A DNA stretch of 64,000 nucleotides from G963665085 sp963665085 (lineage in GTDB: Bacteria > Bacteroidota > Bacteroidia > Bacteroidales > JAAAOM01), in contig CAXXXS010000001.1 of the NCBI GenBank assembly GCA_963665085.2, positions 3,038,001 through 3,102,000 of the forward strand, written 5' to 3'. How positions within the stretch are numbered: position 1 is the stretch's first letter; each line of letters begins with the position of its first letter. A program made the position numbers and the translations under genes. The notes under the pieces were generated by a model. It saw nothing but the letters and a program-made list of their open reading frames with translations, was not told the DNA's origin and did not search any database. Positions 8,833 through 19,800 of the stretch are shown one piece after another.

Positions 8833-9837
8833 ATGGTTAAAAATATTTTTACTATTGATGATAGTCTGCCTGTACCAAAATACAGACAAATTATTAACTC
8901 AATTTATAATTCATTAGAATCAGGGATTTTAGTGCAGGGTGATAAAATTCCTTCAATTAATAGTATTTGTAAAGAGTTTGGTTTGTCTAGAGATACAGTA
9001 TTAATGGCTTTTAGTGAGCTAAAATCAAAAGGGGTAATATCATCAATTTCAGGAAAAGGATATTATGTAGAACAAACAAAGACCTTTTTCGATCAAAAAG
9101 TATTTTTATTGTTTGATGAGTTAAATGTTTTCAAAGAAGATTTGTTCACCTCTTTTTGCAATACGCTAGATACAAATATAGATGTCGATATCTATTTTCA
9201 CCATTTTAACTATAAGGTTTTTAAAGATCTTATTGTTGATAATAATGGTAAATACACTTCGTATATAATAATGCCTGCTACTTTTGAAAATTCACACGAA
9301 GTTATTTCTATTCTTCCCCAGGATAAAGTATATATATTAGATAGATTAAAGCCAGATTTAGCTAATTATCCGGTTATATACCAGGATTTTGAGGCGGATG
9401 TTTTTGAGAAAATGATAGAAGGTAAAGACTTGTTGTCAAAATATCAAAAACTTATTATGGTTTTTCCGGGAGGTAAAGAACCCATTGAGCGTACTTTTGG
9501 TTTCGAAAAGTTCTGCCAGGAATTCAATCTTCCTTTTGAGATTATAAAGTCTGTTAAAAACAGAAAGATCTGTAAAGGAGAAGCTTATTTTGTTGTGTCA
9601 GATCGAAACCTGGTAAGAATAATAAATCTGGCCAAAAAAAATGGATTTAATATCGGGTCTGATATCGGTGTTGTTTCATTTAATGATACAGTCCTTAAAG
9701 AAGTCGTTTCCAATGGCATTACTACTATTTCAACAGATTTTATACAGATGGGGGAACAGCTGGCTGTAATGATTCAAAATAAAGACAGAAGCAGATTTAG
9801 AAACCCTTCCTACCTGGTTCAAAGAAATTCTTTGTAG
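8833..9837 (+). CDS. GntR-family regulator with LacI-type effector domain
   Basis: The 334-residue protein has an N-terminal GntR winged helix (about 10-78, with GDKIPSINSICKEFGLSRDTV as the helix-turn-helix) and a C-terminal periplasmic-binding-protein-like effector domain (about 90-330, with SDIGVVSFNDTVLKEVV near the end, as in LacI-type sensors). In Bacteroidota such hybrids usually control sugar-catabolic genes and respond to a sugar. It sits immediately upstream of the rhamnosidase/galactokinase run, and a palindromic operator candidate lies 107 bp after its stop codon. It is the best candidate for the local regulator. Confidence 0.85.
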   Translation: MVKNIFTIDDSLPVPKYRQIINSIYNSLESGILVQGDKIPSINSICKEFGLSRDTVLMAFSELKSKGVISSISGKGYYVEQTKTFFDQKVFLLFDELNVFKEDLFTSFCNTLDTNIDVDIYFHHFNYKVFKDLIVDNNGKYTSYIIMPATFENSHEVISILPQDKVYILDRLKPDLANYPVIYQDFEADVFEKMIEGKDLLSKYQKLIMVFPGGKEPIERTFGFEKFCQEFNLPFEIIKSVKNRKICKGEAYFVVSDRNLVRIINLAKKNGFNIGSDIGVVSFNDTVLKEVVSNGITTISTDFIQMGEQLAVMIQNKDRSRFRNPSYLVQRNSL

Positions 9838-9943
9838 TGTTTTGTTGTACTACATAATTCCTGTTTTTTGTTTTTTAGTAAATGATATTTTTAATCCAAA
9901 AATAATTTTTTTGATTAAAAATTAAATAATTATCTCTAATTTT

Positions 9944-9967
9944 ACCGACCGGTACCAACCAGTTGGT
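9944..9967. promoter_or_regulatory. Palindromic operator candidate for the GntR-type regulator
   Basis: Two adjacent inverted repeats are visible: ACCGACCGGT (9944-9953; arms ACCG/CGGT) and ACCAACCAGTTGGT (9954-9967; arms ACCAAC/GTTGGT). They lie just after a weak promoter-like stretch (TTTG at 9910, TAATTTTA at 9937). The G+C-rich block stands out from very AT-rich surroundings, as expected for a protein-binding site. Assignment to the neighbouring GntR protein is inference. Confidence 0.6.
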
Positions 9968-10267
9968 GAAAGAGCAGTCAGATTAATTAAAATAATAACC
10001 TCATAGAAAACAAACTGATTGTTTCTAAACAAATTGAAGGTTTGTGCTTAAGTGTATTTAAAGACTGGCTAAAATAGAGAAACAAGTTTGTTGTTGATGT
10101 TTATTGAATATTCAATGTATTTGATATCAACAATATATTGCTTGATTAAGCAATAATTTATTTATTGATTATTGTTTAATGTTATTCTAACAATGTTTTA
10201 GATGTATGAATAATTTTTATGAAAGTTTTTCTTTAAATAATTACTAACAAAAACCTTATTTGAGATT

Positions 10268-10384
10268 ATGAAAATCAAATACTCAGTCTTTTTAATATTG
10301 CATTTGTATTTTGTACCGCATGTATTCTTAAGAATGTATGATGTCTCGACAGTCCGAACTATAATCCTTGTTCGAAGCCAATAA
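10268..10384 (+). CDS. Short ORF with signal-peptide-like start (relic or leader)
   Basis: ATG at 10268 opens a 38-codon frame beginning MKIKYSVFLILHLYFVPHVF, which looks like a lysine-led hydrophobic signal sequence, then ends at a TAA without further domain. It could be the remnant of a deleted secreted protein or a leader peptide. Coding status is doubtful. Confidence 0.25.
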   Translation: MKIKYSVFLILHLYFVPHVFLRMYDVSTVRTIILVRSQ

Positions 10385-10470
10385 TAAAAATTATGAAAAT
10401 CTTTTAAAAGAGAAAGAAATAAAGAAGACTAAACACTTTATGAACAAAATAAAATTAAATCTAAAAAAAA

Positions 10471-13400
10471 ATGAAAACTCTGTTGTATTCGTATTCAATT
10501 GGCATGCTTATTTTATTATGTTTTGCTTGTGCCCAAGATAAAGATGAAGGAACCAGAATAACTGATTTAACAGTTAATTATTCTGAAGATCCGATAGGAA
10601 TTGAAAAAGATGGTATGCTTTTTAGCTGGAAAATGAAATCCGATGTTGTTGGAATGTCACAAAAAGAATATCAAATTGTGGTTACTAATGATAAGGATGT
10701 AGAAATATGGAATAGTGGTTTGGTTACAAGTAATTTATCTGTTGCTATTCCCTATGAAGGGCCGGAACTTTCCTTGGAAACAGGTTATCATTGGATAGTT
10801 TCAGTAACTTGTTCAGATGATAAAGTTATAACTTCAAAAAAAGCGTATTTTGAAACAGGAACTAGTTTCAAAGATGCAGAATGGATATATTATGAACCTG
10901 TAGTTGAGAATTGTTTTAAAAATTCAATGAGTATAAAAGTGAAACCAACAATAATTGAAAATGGTTTTACCTTGTATTTTGGGATTAAGAATGATGATAA
11001 TAGGTTTGCCTGGAGTTTTACCAAAACATCTCTGGTCGCTACAAAAATAAATCCAGTTGGAAATGTCCAATTAGACAATGTTGAACTTGCATCTATTGTT
11101 AAGGAAAAAGTCCCATTTGACCTTATAATTACCGCAGAAGATAAAAAGATTACGACCCTTATAAATGGGAAAGAGATAAGTATTATAAATAATGAATATC
11201 CTATAGAACGTCCTTATGTAGGATTATTTGTGGCACAGGAGCAAACTGATTTTAGGACAAGGAGGATTGTTTCTCCTGCACAATCAGCAAAGTTTGATAA
11301 TTTAATATTGACGGTTGATGACAATAGTGAGCAAATTGGTGAATCCAGTTTTACATTAACACCTCCAAAACCTAATCCTGCAGATAGAGGAGGATTTAGA
11401 CCTGGAGCTGCACCTGGTGGTGTAACTTTTATACAACAAGAATTCAATGGCAAACCTGTTGAATATTTAGAAGAGTCAACTGTAATGCCTTTATTCAGAA
11501 CAGAAAAAGAATTAGCAGGTAAAGTAAAATCTGCTCGTTTGTATATCTCTTCTTTAGGAATTTTTGATGCTTTTTTAAATGGTAAAGAAGTGATGCAGGT
11601 TACAAAAGAAGGAAAGGTCCTGGATGATATATTTAGTCCAGGGTGGACAAATTATAATGATTACATATATTATCGTACCTATGATGTTACAGATTATCTT
11701 GACGGGAAAAAAGTTGCTATTGGTGCCCGCGTAGGAAATGGTTGGTATGCAGGTCTTATTGGACGAGAGTATTATGGAGACATTGGTAAAAAGGGGGAAA
11801 ATGAATTGTCAATAATAGCAAAACTTGTTGTTGATTATGCTGATGGTACCCAGGAAATTATTACAACAAATACAGATGATTGGTCGGTATCTGTAGACGG
11901 ACCTGTATTGATGAATGATCTTTTTATAGGAGAAATTTATGATGCACGATTGGAAAAGAATGTTGAGGGATGGAAAGAAATAAATTTTGATGCATCAAAT
12001 TGGAGTAAAGTTTCAAAGCTTCAGAATTATAATCCTAACCTTATTGGAGGAAATGAAAATACAGCATATATGCTGGAGGAACTTCGCATCATTCCAAAAT
12101 CCTCTGAAGATACCTATATTTTTGATCCGGAAAATATTGATTTTTCAACGGGTCTTGATTATGGACAAGTTATTACTGAAACTGTTGATCCCGGTAAGGA
12201 TATTAAGTTGGAAAAAGGAAAAAAACTTATGGTTGATTTGGGGCAAAATATTGCAGGTGTGACAGGCATTTCTGTTTCAGGCCCTGAAGGAACTCAAATT
12301 CGTTTGCAAGGAGCAGAAATGCTAAACGACGGGAAAAAGAATCCAAATAAAGCAAGAGGAGCAGGAAGTTGTGGACCAAAAGGAACATTATACCTCACAG
12401 GTCTAACTAGAGCCCGTGAATACGAAAATGATTGGTATACTGATGTTTATTATCTGAATGATCAGGAGGTTCAAGACTATAGGGCAAGTTTTACTTTCCA
12501 TGGGTATCGTTATCTAGAGATTACAACGGATAATGACATTGTAATTCACAATATATATGCACAGCCAATGACTTCAGTAACAAAGCAAACAGGAATCATC
12601 GAAACCAATAATGAAACTGTAAACAGGTTGTTCAAAAATACTCTTTGGAGCCAGATGACGAATCACATTACCATTCCTACAGATTGTCCAAATCGTTCAG
12701 AGAGATTGGGCTGGTCTGGCGATATCACAGTTTTTGCTGAAACAGCTCTCTATAATTTTGATGCATTTAATTTTATGAATAATTATATGGAAATTGCATC
12801 AAATTATGTGGGTAATAATGATGGTAAATTTGGTTCAACAATGCCTGGACCAAGCGAAGGGGCTGGTGGTTCAGAAGGAGGATTTTTTGGGGGTAGAACA
12901 AATGCTGGTTGGACAGATGTAGGAATAATTTTAACCTGGGCACTGTATTTACAAACAGGTGATATTGCTGTTTTGGAAGAAAATTATGATTTGCTTGCAG
13001 CATATATGGACGAACTAATAGAAGAAGGCCTGCGTGCAGGTTATGGAGATTGGGTAGCTCTTCAAACTACATCAGGGGTTTTTATGGCCGGAGTATACCA
13101 GGCATATGACGCAGTATTAATGTCAAAAATTGCTGAGGCTGTTGGAAAAAAATCTGATGCAGAAAAATACAAAGCAGAATACGAAAGAATGAGAGGGCTT
13201 TTGTATAAAAAATATGTTGATGATAATGCAAATTTATTATCAGTAACAGCTGATAATATTACCAGTGGTGGTTTTATGGGCACAGGAATAATTCAGGATA
13301 ATTCTCAGACAAGTATTCTTTGGGCTCTTAAAATGGGATTGTACAATTCAGAAGAAGAAAAGGAAATATTTATAAAAAATCTGATAGAGAATATTGATAA

Positions 13401-14112
13401 TGTAGAAGGTAAAGTTCGTGCAGGTCAGGGAGAGAAAACTTTATCTACAGGTTTTCTTGGAGTAAATGTGTTGTTGCCCGTATTAACAGAGAATGGTTTG
13501 GCAAATACAGCATATGATCTGTTACTTCAGGATGAACAACCTTCGTGGCTTTATGAAGTTAACCAGGGGGCAACAACCACATGGGAAAGATGGAATGCTT
13601 ATAGCCATATAAATAGTTTTGAAGACAACGGGATGAATTCGTTTAATCACTATGCATATGGTGCTGTAGGGGAATGGATGTTTGAATATATGGCAGGAAT
13701 ACAAAAAGATGATGAGACCCCAGGATTTAAAAATATTATTCTTCAACCTACAATTGACAGAGGAAGTGCTTACAATGATCAACCAAGGATTAAAGAAGTA
13801 TCTGGTGAGTATGAATCTTATTATGGGAAAATAAAATCAGGTTGGATTTCGGACGAAAATAATCTTAAATACTATGAAGCTATTGTTCCTCCAAATACTA
13901 CAGCAACTTTGTACCTGCCATTAGACGAAGTGATTACTGAAAATTCATGTAATTTGTTTAACGATATAAAAGGGGTAACATTTTCAGGAATAACAAAAAG
14001 AAATGGGATTGAAGCTGCTGAATTTCATCTTCTTTCCGGAGGTTATAAATTTGAGATAGAGAATGAAAATTTAGTTGCTAAACTTTTAGAAGGATATATA
14101 AACATAAACTAA
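10471..14112 (+). CDS. Alpha-L-rhamnosidase, GH78, lipoprotein
   Basis: The 1213-residue protein hydrolyses terminal alpha-L-rhamnose. The N-terminus ends in the lipobox LCFAC, so it is a lipoprotein. The bacterial rhamnosidase N-terminal domain is split by an inserted beta-rich domain (about 140-290) and a Pro/Gly-rich linker (about 298-319). The (alpha/alpha)6 catalytic domain has the GH78 signature DCPNRSERLGWSGD with the general acid at about E744, and NQGATTTWERW with the general base at about E1039. It is longer than the common ~900-residue enzymes because of the insertion, which could be a carbohydrate-binding jelly roll. It leads the PUL enzyme run after a long leader. Confidence 0.92.
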   Translation: MKTLLYSYSIGMLILLCFACAQDKDEGTRITDLTVNYSEDPIGIEKDGMLFSWKMKSDVVGMSQKEYQIVVTNDKDVEIWNSGLVTSNLSVAIPYEGPELSLETGYHWIVSVTCSDDKVITSKKAYFETGTSFKDAEWIYYEPVVENCFKNSMSIKVKPTIIENGFTLYFGIKNDDNRFAWSFTKTSLVATKINPVGNVQLDNVELASIVKEKVPFDLIITAEDKKITTLINGKEISIINNEYPIERPYVGLFVAQEQTDFRTRRIVSPAQSAKFDNLILTVDDNSEQIGESSFTLTPPKPNPADRGGFRPGAAPGGVTFIQQEFNGKPVEYLEESTVMPLFRTEKELAGKVKSARLYISSLGIFDAFLNGKEVMQVTKEGKVLDDIFSPGWTNYNDYIYYRTYDVTDYLDGKKVAIGARVGNGWYAGLIGREYYGDIGKKGENELSIIAKLVVDYADGTQEIITTNTDDWSVSVDGPVLMNDLFIGEIYDARLEKNVEGWKEINFDASNWSKVSKLQNYNPNLIGGNENTAYMLEELRIIPKSSEDTYIFDPENIDFSTGLDYGQVITETVDPGKDIKLEKGKKLMVDLGQNIAGVTGISVSGPEGTQIRLQGAEMLNDGKKNPNKARGAGSCGPKGTLYLTGLTRAREYENDWYTDVYYLNDQEVQDYRASFTFHGYRYLEITTDNDIVIHNIYAQPMTSVTKQTGIIETNNETVNRLFKNTLWSQMTNHITIPTDCPNRSERLGWSGDITVFAETALYNFDAFNFMNNYMEIASNYVGNNDGKFGSTMPGPSEGAGGSEGGFFGGRTNAGWTDVGIILTWALYLQTGDIAVLEENYDLLAAYMDELIEEGLRAGYGDWVALQTTSGVFMAGVYQAYDAVLMSKIAEAVGKKSDAEKYKAEYERMRGLLYKKYVDDNANLLSVTADNITSGGFMGTGIIQDNSQTSILWALKMGLYNSEEEKEIFIKNLIENIDNVEGKVRAGQGEKTLSTGFLGVNVLLPVLTENGLANTAYDLLLQDEQPSWLYEVNQGATTTWERWNAYSHINSFEDNGMNSFNHYAYGAVGEWMFEYMAGIQKDDETPGFKNIILQPTIDRGSAYNDQPRIKEVSGEYESYYGKIKSGWISDENNLKYYEAIVPPNTTATLYLPLDEVITENSCNLFNDIKGVTFSGITKRNGIEAAEFHLLSGGYKFEIENENLVAKLLEGYININ

Positions 14113-14233
14113 AGCAGGTTTGGAAGATGCTTTCTCCTCAATAAGAATAACTTAATTAAGATAAACAACAACAACAAATATTAAATAGAGAAAATAAACA
14201 TTAACTGATTTAGAAATTTAGATTAACAACAAA

Positions 14234-15517
14234 ATGAAAGAAGTAAGTAAAATTATTGAGATCCTAGAGAGTGGAAAAGATAGTTTATTTATTGAACTAT
14301 ATGGCGATAATGTAGAAAAGAGACAGCAGCAGATAGGTATTTACCTGGGATTACTTGGCAAGTTTCAAAAGTTTTCAAAAGAGGAGAAAGCATCTCTTTT
14401 TTCGTCTCCCGGTCGTACTGAAATTGGAGGGAACCATACGGATCATAACTACGGGAGAGTTCTTGCCGGCGCTGTAAACCTTGATAATAAGGCTGTAGCT
14501 GCTCCTAATGGAACAAATACAATACGTATTTTATCCGAAGGTTATCCGGCATTTGAGGTAGATCTAACGAATCTTCAACCCAATGAGCAGGAAAAATATA
14601 CTTCGGTAGCATTGGTAAGAGGTATTTGTGCCAGAATGAATGAACTTGGCTATAAGGTAGCTGGTTTTGATGCTTGTATCGATGGAGGTGTTCCGAAAGG
14701 TTCAGGATTAAGTTCTTCTGCTTCATTTGAGGTTTTAATTGGAGCAATATTAAGTGTTTTGTTTAATGATGGTAAACTCGATCCTATTGAGAACGCAATA
14801 ATAGCTCAATACTCTGAGAATAATTATTTTGGAAAACCTTGTGGCTTAATGGATCAAACAGCTTGTTCGATGGGAGGATTAATTACTATCGATTTTGAAG
14901 ATCCTGCTAATCCAAAAGTTAAAAAAGTTGATTTTGATTTTGTATCGACAGGATACGCATTGGTTATAACAGATACAGGAGGAAATCATGCCGATTTAAA
15001 TGATGAATATGCATCATTGCCTATCGATATGAAGGCTGTTGCTGGTGAGCTTGGTGCTAATGTTCTTAGACAGGTTAATATGGAACAAGTTATTGAAATA
15101 ATACCTGAGATCAGAGAAAAAGTTGGAGACAGGGCTATTTTAAGAGCAATACATTTCCAGGGGGATAATCAACGGGTTGTTGAGCAGGTTTCTGCCCTTG
15201 AAAAAAATGATTTTAAAGCATTTTTAGATATGGTTATTGAATCAGGATTTAGTTCTTACATGTATAATCAAAATATCTTTCCGGTAAATAATGTTAGAGA
15301 ACAAGGTGTTTCATTAGCTCTTGCATTAAGTCATTTGATTTTAAAAGGAGAAGGGGCCTGGAGAGTACATGGAGGAGGATTTGCTGGTACAATACAAGCG
15401 TTTGTCCCAAAACCTTTGCTTGAAAAATACATCAGTACACTAGAACATGTTTTTGGAAAAGGAGCTTGCCAGTCTTTGTTTATAAGGAATCAAGGTTCTG
15501 TAGAAGTTAAACTATAA
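14234..15517 (+). CDS. galK: Galactokinase
   Basis: A 427-residue GHMP kinase that phosphorylates galactose at C1 in the cytoplasm (Leloir pathway). Visible motifs are PGRTEIGGNHTDHN (about 59-72, the galactokinase signature with the Asn variant GGNHTD instead of GEHTD), the ATP loop GSGLSSSASFE (about 156-166), DTGGNHADL, and the C-terminal RVHGGGFAGTIQAF. The GGNHTD form is common in Bacteroidota. It has no signal peptide, unlike its hydrolase neighbours, and is followed 20 bp later by a mutarotase. No galT or galE lies in the window. Confidence 0.92.
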   Translation: MKEVSKIIEILESGKDSLFIELYGDNVEKRQQQIGIYLGLLGKFQKFSKEEKASLFSSPGRTEIGGNHTDHNYGRVLAGAVNLDNKAVAAPNGTNTIRILSEGYPAFEVDLTNLQPNEQEKYTSVALVRGICARMNELGYKVAGFDACIDGGVPKGSGLSSSASFEVLIGAILSVLFNDGKLDPIENAIIAQYSENNYFGKPCGLMDQTACSMGGLITIDFEDPANPKVKKVDFDFVSTGYALVITDTGGNHADLNDEYASLPIDMKAVAGELGANVLRQVNMEQVIEIIPEIREKVGDRAILRAIHFQGDNQRVVEQVSALEKNDFKAFLDMVIESGFSSYMYNQNIFPVNNVREQGVSLALALSHLILKGEGAWRVHGGGFAGTIQAFVPKPLLEKYISTLEHVFGKGACQSLFIRNQGSVEVKL

Positions 15518-15540
15518 TAAAGTATAACTATAAAATTGTG

Positions 15541-16590
15541 ATGATGTTACAAGAATCTTCTTTTAAAACAATACATGAGGGAAAACAGGTAACACTGTAT
15601 ACCCTGAAAAATAAAAATGGCTTAATAGCTCAGGTTACAAACTATGGGGCAATAATTGTTAGTATTTATGTGCCCGATCGAAATGGAGCAGTGGCTGATG
15701 TTGTGCAGGGATATGATTCTATTTCTGATTATATAAATGGAAACGATCCATACATGGGCGCGGTGTGCGGAAGATGCGCCAATCGTGTCGGTCGGGGTAA
15801 ATTTAATCTTAATGATAAAGATTATTCTCTTGCAGTAAACAATGGCCCAAATCACTTACATGGTGGAATTAAAGGATTTAGTAAAGTTGTCTGGGAAGTT
15901 ACTGAGGTATCAACAAACCGGGTAACCATGGAATATTCTGCGTTGGATGGAGAAGAAGGATACCCCGGAAATCTTAAGGTTTCTGTTTCTTATTCACTAT
16001 CTGATGATAATGAGTTTCGTCTTGATTATTTTGCTACAACGGATAAAACTACGTTGGTTAATCTGGCAAGTCACTCATATTTTAATCTGGCTGGTGAAGG
16101 AACCGGGGATATTCTGAATCATGAACTATTGATAAATGGAGATTTTTTTACCCCAACAGATGAGACTAATGTTCCTACTGGTGAAATTCTATCTGTTAAA
16201 GGAACACCCATGGACTTTACAGAATTCAAGAAAATTGGAAAAGAAATTGATGAAGATGAAGAGCAGATAAGATTCGGGTTTGGATACGATCATAACTGGG
16301 TTTTGAACCATAGAATGGGAACACTCGGACTTGCTGCAGTAGCCCATGATCCTGTTTCCGGACGCGTTATGGAGACTTATACAACTCAGCCTGGTTTGCA
16401 ACTTTATACAGCTAACTGGATTGATGGAGAAAAAGGAAAAGGTGGGAGGAAATACGGGAAAAGATGGGCTTTCTGCCTGGAAACACAACATTTTGCTGAT
16501 GCAATCAACAAGCCTCATTTTCCAACTACGATATTAAATCCGGGAGAAGAGTATAAGCATAGCTGTGTTTATAAATTTTTAAATAAATAG
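15541..16590 (+). CDS. galM: Aldose 1-epimerase (galactose mutarotase)
   Basis: This gene encodes a ~349-residue cytoplasmic mutarotase interconverting alpha and beta anomers of galactose to feed galactokinase. The family motifs NHLHGGIKGFSK, SHSYFNLAGEG (catalytic His about H178), GYDHNWVLN and FCLETQHFADAINKP (catalytic Glu about E314) are all present. The reading frame opens at a GTG at 15538, but ATG at 15541 or 15544 is the likelier start. It is paired with galK and probably co-transcribed. No signal peptide is present, so it acts inside the cell. Confidence 0.92.
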   Translation: MMLQESSFKTIHEGKQVTLYTLKNKNGLIAQVTNYGAIIVSIYVPDRNGAVADVVQGYDSISDYINGNDPYMGAVCGRCANRVGRGKFNLNDKDYSLAVNNGPNHLHGGIKGFSKVVWEVTEVSTNRVTMEYSALDGEEGYPGNLKVSVSYSLSDDNEFRLDYFATTDKTTLVNLASHSYFNLAGEGTGDILNHELLINGDFFTPTDETNVPTGEILSVKGTPMDFTEFKKIGKEIDEDEEQIRFGFGYDHNWVLNHRMGTLGLAAVAHDPVSGRVMETYTTQPGLQLYTANWIDGEKGKGGRKYGKRWAFCLETQHFADAINKPHFPTTILNPGEEYKHSCVYKFLNK

Positions 16591-16670
16591 GATACAATAT
16601 ATGAACATTAAAAAAATAAAAATTCATAATAAAGCATTGAAAATAAATAATACTTAAAAATATCTCGACT

Positions 16671-16714
16671 CGCCCGATGTGATAGCTTGTTGTTAAACAG
16701 GTTTAAATCGGGCG
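16671..16714 (+). promoter_or_regulatory. GC-rich stem-loop upstream of the GH2 gene
   Basis: CGCCCGAT (16671-16678) pairs perfectly with ATCGGGCG (16707-16714), standing out in AT-rich DNA. No T-run follows, so it is not a standard terminator. It could be an mRNA-processing or stabilising element between galM and the GH2 gene, or part of an operator. Confidence 0.35.
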
Positions 16715-16823
16715 GAATCGGGAACATATTTGTTGAAATGATGGCCTTTTGTTATTGCCTTATTTCTTTTTTGATCTTGTTGACAATTAAACTTATAAAA
16801 CAATTATTAAATACAAAACGATT

Positions 16824-19800
16824 ATGAAAATTAAAATTCTGCTTGCTTTTTGTTTAATTCCATTTATTCCTGTTATATGTCAGGACGACTGGCAAAATGA
16901 ACAGATAATTGGAATTAATAAAGAAAATCCACACAGTAATTATGTTCCTTACAGTTCAGTTGAGCAAGCTGTCAGAGATGTAAAAGAAAATTCACCTTTA
17001 TATCTTTCTTTAAATGGCACCTGGAAATTTAACTGGGTGAAACATCCAAACCTTAGGCCAGAAGATTTTTATAAAAATGATTTTGATACAAAGGCCTGGG
17101 ATGAAATTGAGGTTCCTTCCTGTTGGGAACTAAAAGGTTATGGTACACCAATTTATACCAATGTTAATTATCCATTTGTAAAAAATCCTCCCTATGTTAT
17201 GGGAACCCCACCTTCAAATTATACACAGGCTAAAGAACCAAATCCGGTGGGTTCCTATAAAAGAGATTTTAATATACCAGGGTTTTGGGACGGGAAAGAT
17301 ATAATTGTCCATTTCGATGGTGTGAAAAGTGCATTCTATATCTGGGTAAATGGGCAAAAAGTTGGCTATAGTCAGGGAAGTTGTACACCAGCCGAATTTG
17401 ATATTACAAAATATGTAAAGCCAGGAAATAATAATATTGCTTTAGAAGTGTACAGATGGAGCGATGGAAGCTATCTGGAAGATCAGGATTATTGGAGGTT
17501 GAGTGGTATTTACCGCGATGTGTATTTATATTCAGTACCTAAAACTCGTATATGGGATTATGATTTAACTACTACGTTTAATGAGGATCTTTCTAAAGCT
17601 GATTTAAATATTAATCTTGATTTCAAAAATTCTGGAGGAAAAGGTTCTCAAACGTGTGAAGTTTACCTGACTAAGTTTGGGCTGGTACCAGATAAAAACT
17701 CGATTATTGCCACAATACCTATTAAACAGGTATCAACAAAAACCGGACTAAGTATTTCAAAAACGGTTACAGTCGAAAAACCGGAATTATGGTCAGCTGA
17801 AATTCCAAATCTTTACCAGGTTATTTTTGAGTTGAAAAATACAGAAGGAAAAACTACAGAAGTAATTACTACACAATATGGCTTTAGAAAAATTGAAATT
17901 AAAGATCAACAATTATGGGTAAATAATAAGAGTATCCTGTTGAAAGGGGTTAACCGCCATGAACATGATCCATTTACTGGCAGGACAGTCACACTGGAAT
18001 CGATGATAAAAGATGTGGAACTCTTTAAGCAGTTTAATATAAATACTGTCCGTACAAGTCACTATGTCAATCATCCTGATTTTATTAAGCTTTGTAATAT
18101 CTATGGAATTTATGTTGTTGATGAAGCAAATGTTGAATCTCACGGAATGGGCTATGGCGAAGAGTCACTGGCAAAAGATCCTCGCTGGGAAAAGGCCCAT
18201 GTAGACAGGGTTGTAAGGATGGTTGAAAGAGATAAAAATAATCCTTCTGTAATTTTCTGGTCGCATGGAAATGAAGCAGGTGGTGGAATAAACTTTACTG
18301 CTTGTACTGAGGCTGTGAAAAAAATTGATGCTTCAAGACCTGTACATTATGAAGGTTATAGTGAATGTGCAGATGTTGAATCAATCATGTATCCCAGCCT
18401 TGAAAAGCTTGAAGAAGAGGCAGCTGATAAAGACGATCCTAAACCTTTCTTTATATGCGAATATGCGCATGCAATGGGAAATGCTGTTGGTAATCTAAAG
18501 GAATATTGGGATCTTATTAATAACCAAAAAAGACTTATCGGCGCTTGTGTATGGGACTGGGTAGATCAAGGCCTGGTAAAAGAAATTCCGGGTAAAGAAG
18601 GAGAATACTTTTTTGCATATGGTGGAGATTTTGGAGATATGCCAAATGACGGTAATTTCTGTATCAATGGGTTAACCACTCCAGACAGACAGATCACACC
18701 AAAAATGGAAGAAGTAAAGAAAGTTTATCAGAATGTGGTTTTTAGTCCGGTAGATTTAGAAAATGGTAAAATTAGTATTGAAAATAGTAATCTGTTCATC
18801 AATTTAGAACAGTATGAACTAGTTTGGAGAGTCGAGTGTGACGGGGAAATGATTCAACATGGTTCTTTAGGATCAATTAGTATAGGGCCTAAAACAAAAA
18901 AAGAAGTAGTTATTCCATATAACATAAAACCTATTGTTTCAGGCTCAGAATATTTTTTGAATCTCTATTTGAAATTAAAAGAAGATGAAATATGGGCAGA
19001 AATAGGTCATGTAGTTGCTTCTGAGCAGATGAAACTACCTGCTAATGCTCCTTCTGTAAAACAATTAAATCTGGATGAATTAACAGCTCTTACTTTGGAT
19101 AAGCAGGAAGAAGATGTAATTATTATTGGTAAGGGTTTTAAAATAGTGTTTGGTAAAGATGCTGGTGCAATAACTCACCTTGAATATTTTGGGACTAAAA
19201 TATTTGAGTCTGAAAAGAAAATCCTTTCTGCCCGCAGAATGCCACCTCCGGGAACACCTGGTTTTGAAAATAAAAAACCTAAAGTTCAATATGAAAATAT
19301 AAGTGGACCTGTATTAAATGCATATAGGGCACCGGTAGATAATGATGTGAGTTTTGGAAGAATTTCTGAAATTGAGAAGCAGCTTTGGAATTTAACAACA
19401 GAAGTTAAAACATTTACTGTTAATTATGTAAATAATAAGAAAGTCGAGATTTATATTGAAAATAAATCATCAGAACCATCGGGTTACTCCATTGAAACTA
19501 ATTCGACTTATACAATATATGGAGATGGTAGCATAGATGTTTATACAACTTTTATCCCCGATAAGGCAGAAACGAAATTACCTAAGCTTGGATTTATTGC
19601 TGAATTAAATCCGGGATTTGAAAAGGTTGAATATTTTGGGGCTGGTCCATTTGAGAATTATGTTGACAGGAAACAAGCTTCATTCGTGGGTCTTTATGAA
19701 ACTACTGTTGATGATATGTTTATTCCATACGTAAAAACGCAAGACTGTGGAAACAGGGCTGATGTCAGGTGGTTTTCAATTTCAAATCATTCTGGTTATG

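Larger units (their letters stand above)
9838..10470. other. 633-bp leader without a convincing gene
   Basis: This long AT-rich stretch holds the operator candidate (9944-9967), a hairpin with arms 10005-10013 and 10019-10026, a perfect palindrome ATTGAATATTCAAT (10103-10116), a 7-bp hairpin (10137-10154) and a 38-codon ORF (10268-10384). Such structure suggests a long regulated 5' leader for the rhamnosidase gene or remnants of lost sequence. No tRNA or known riboswitch was recognised. Confidence 0.5.
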
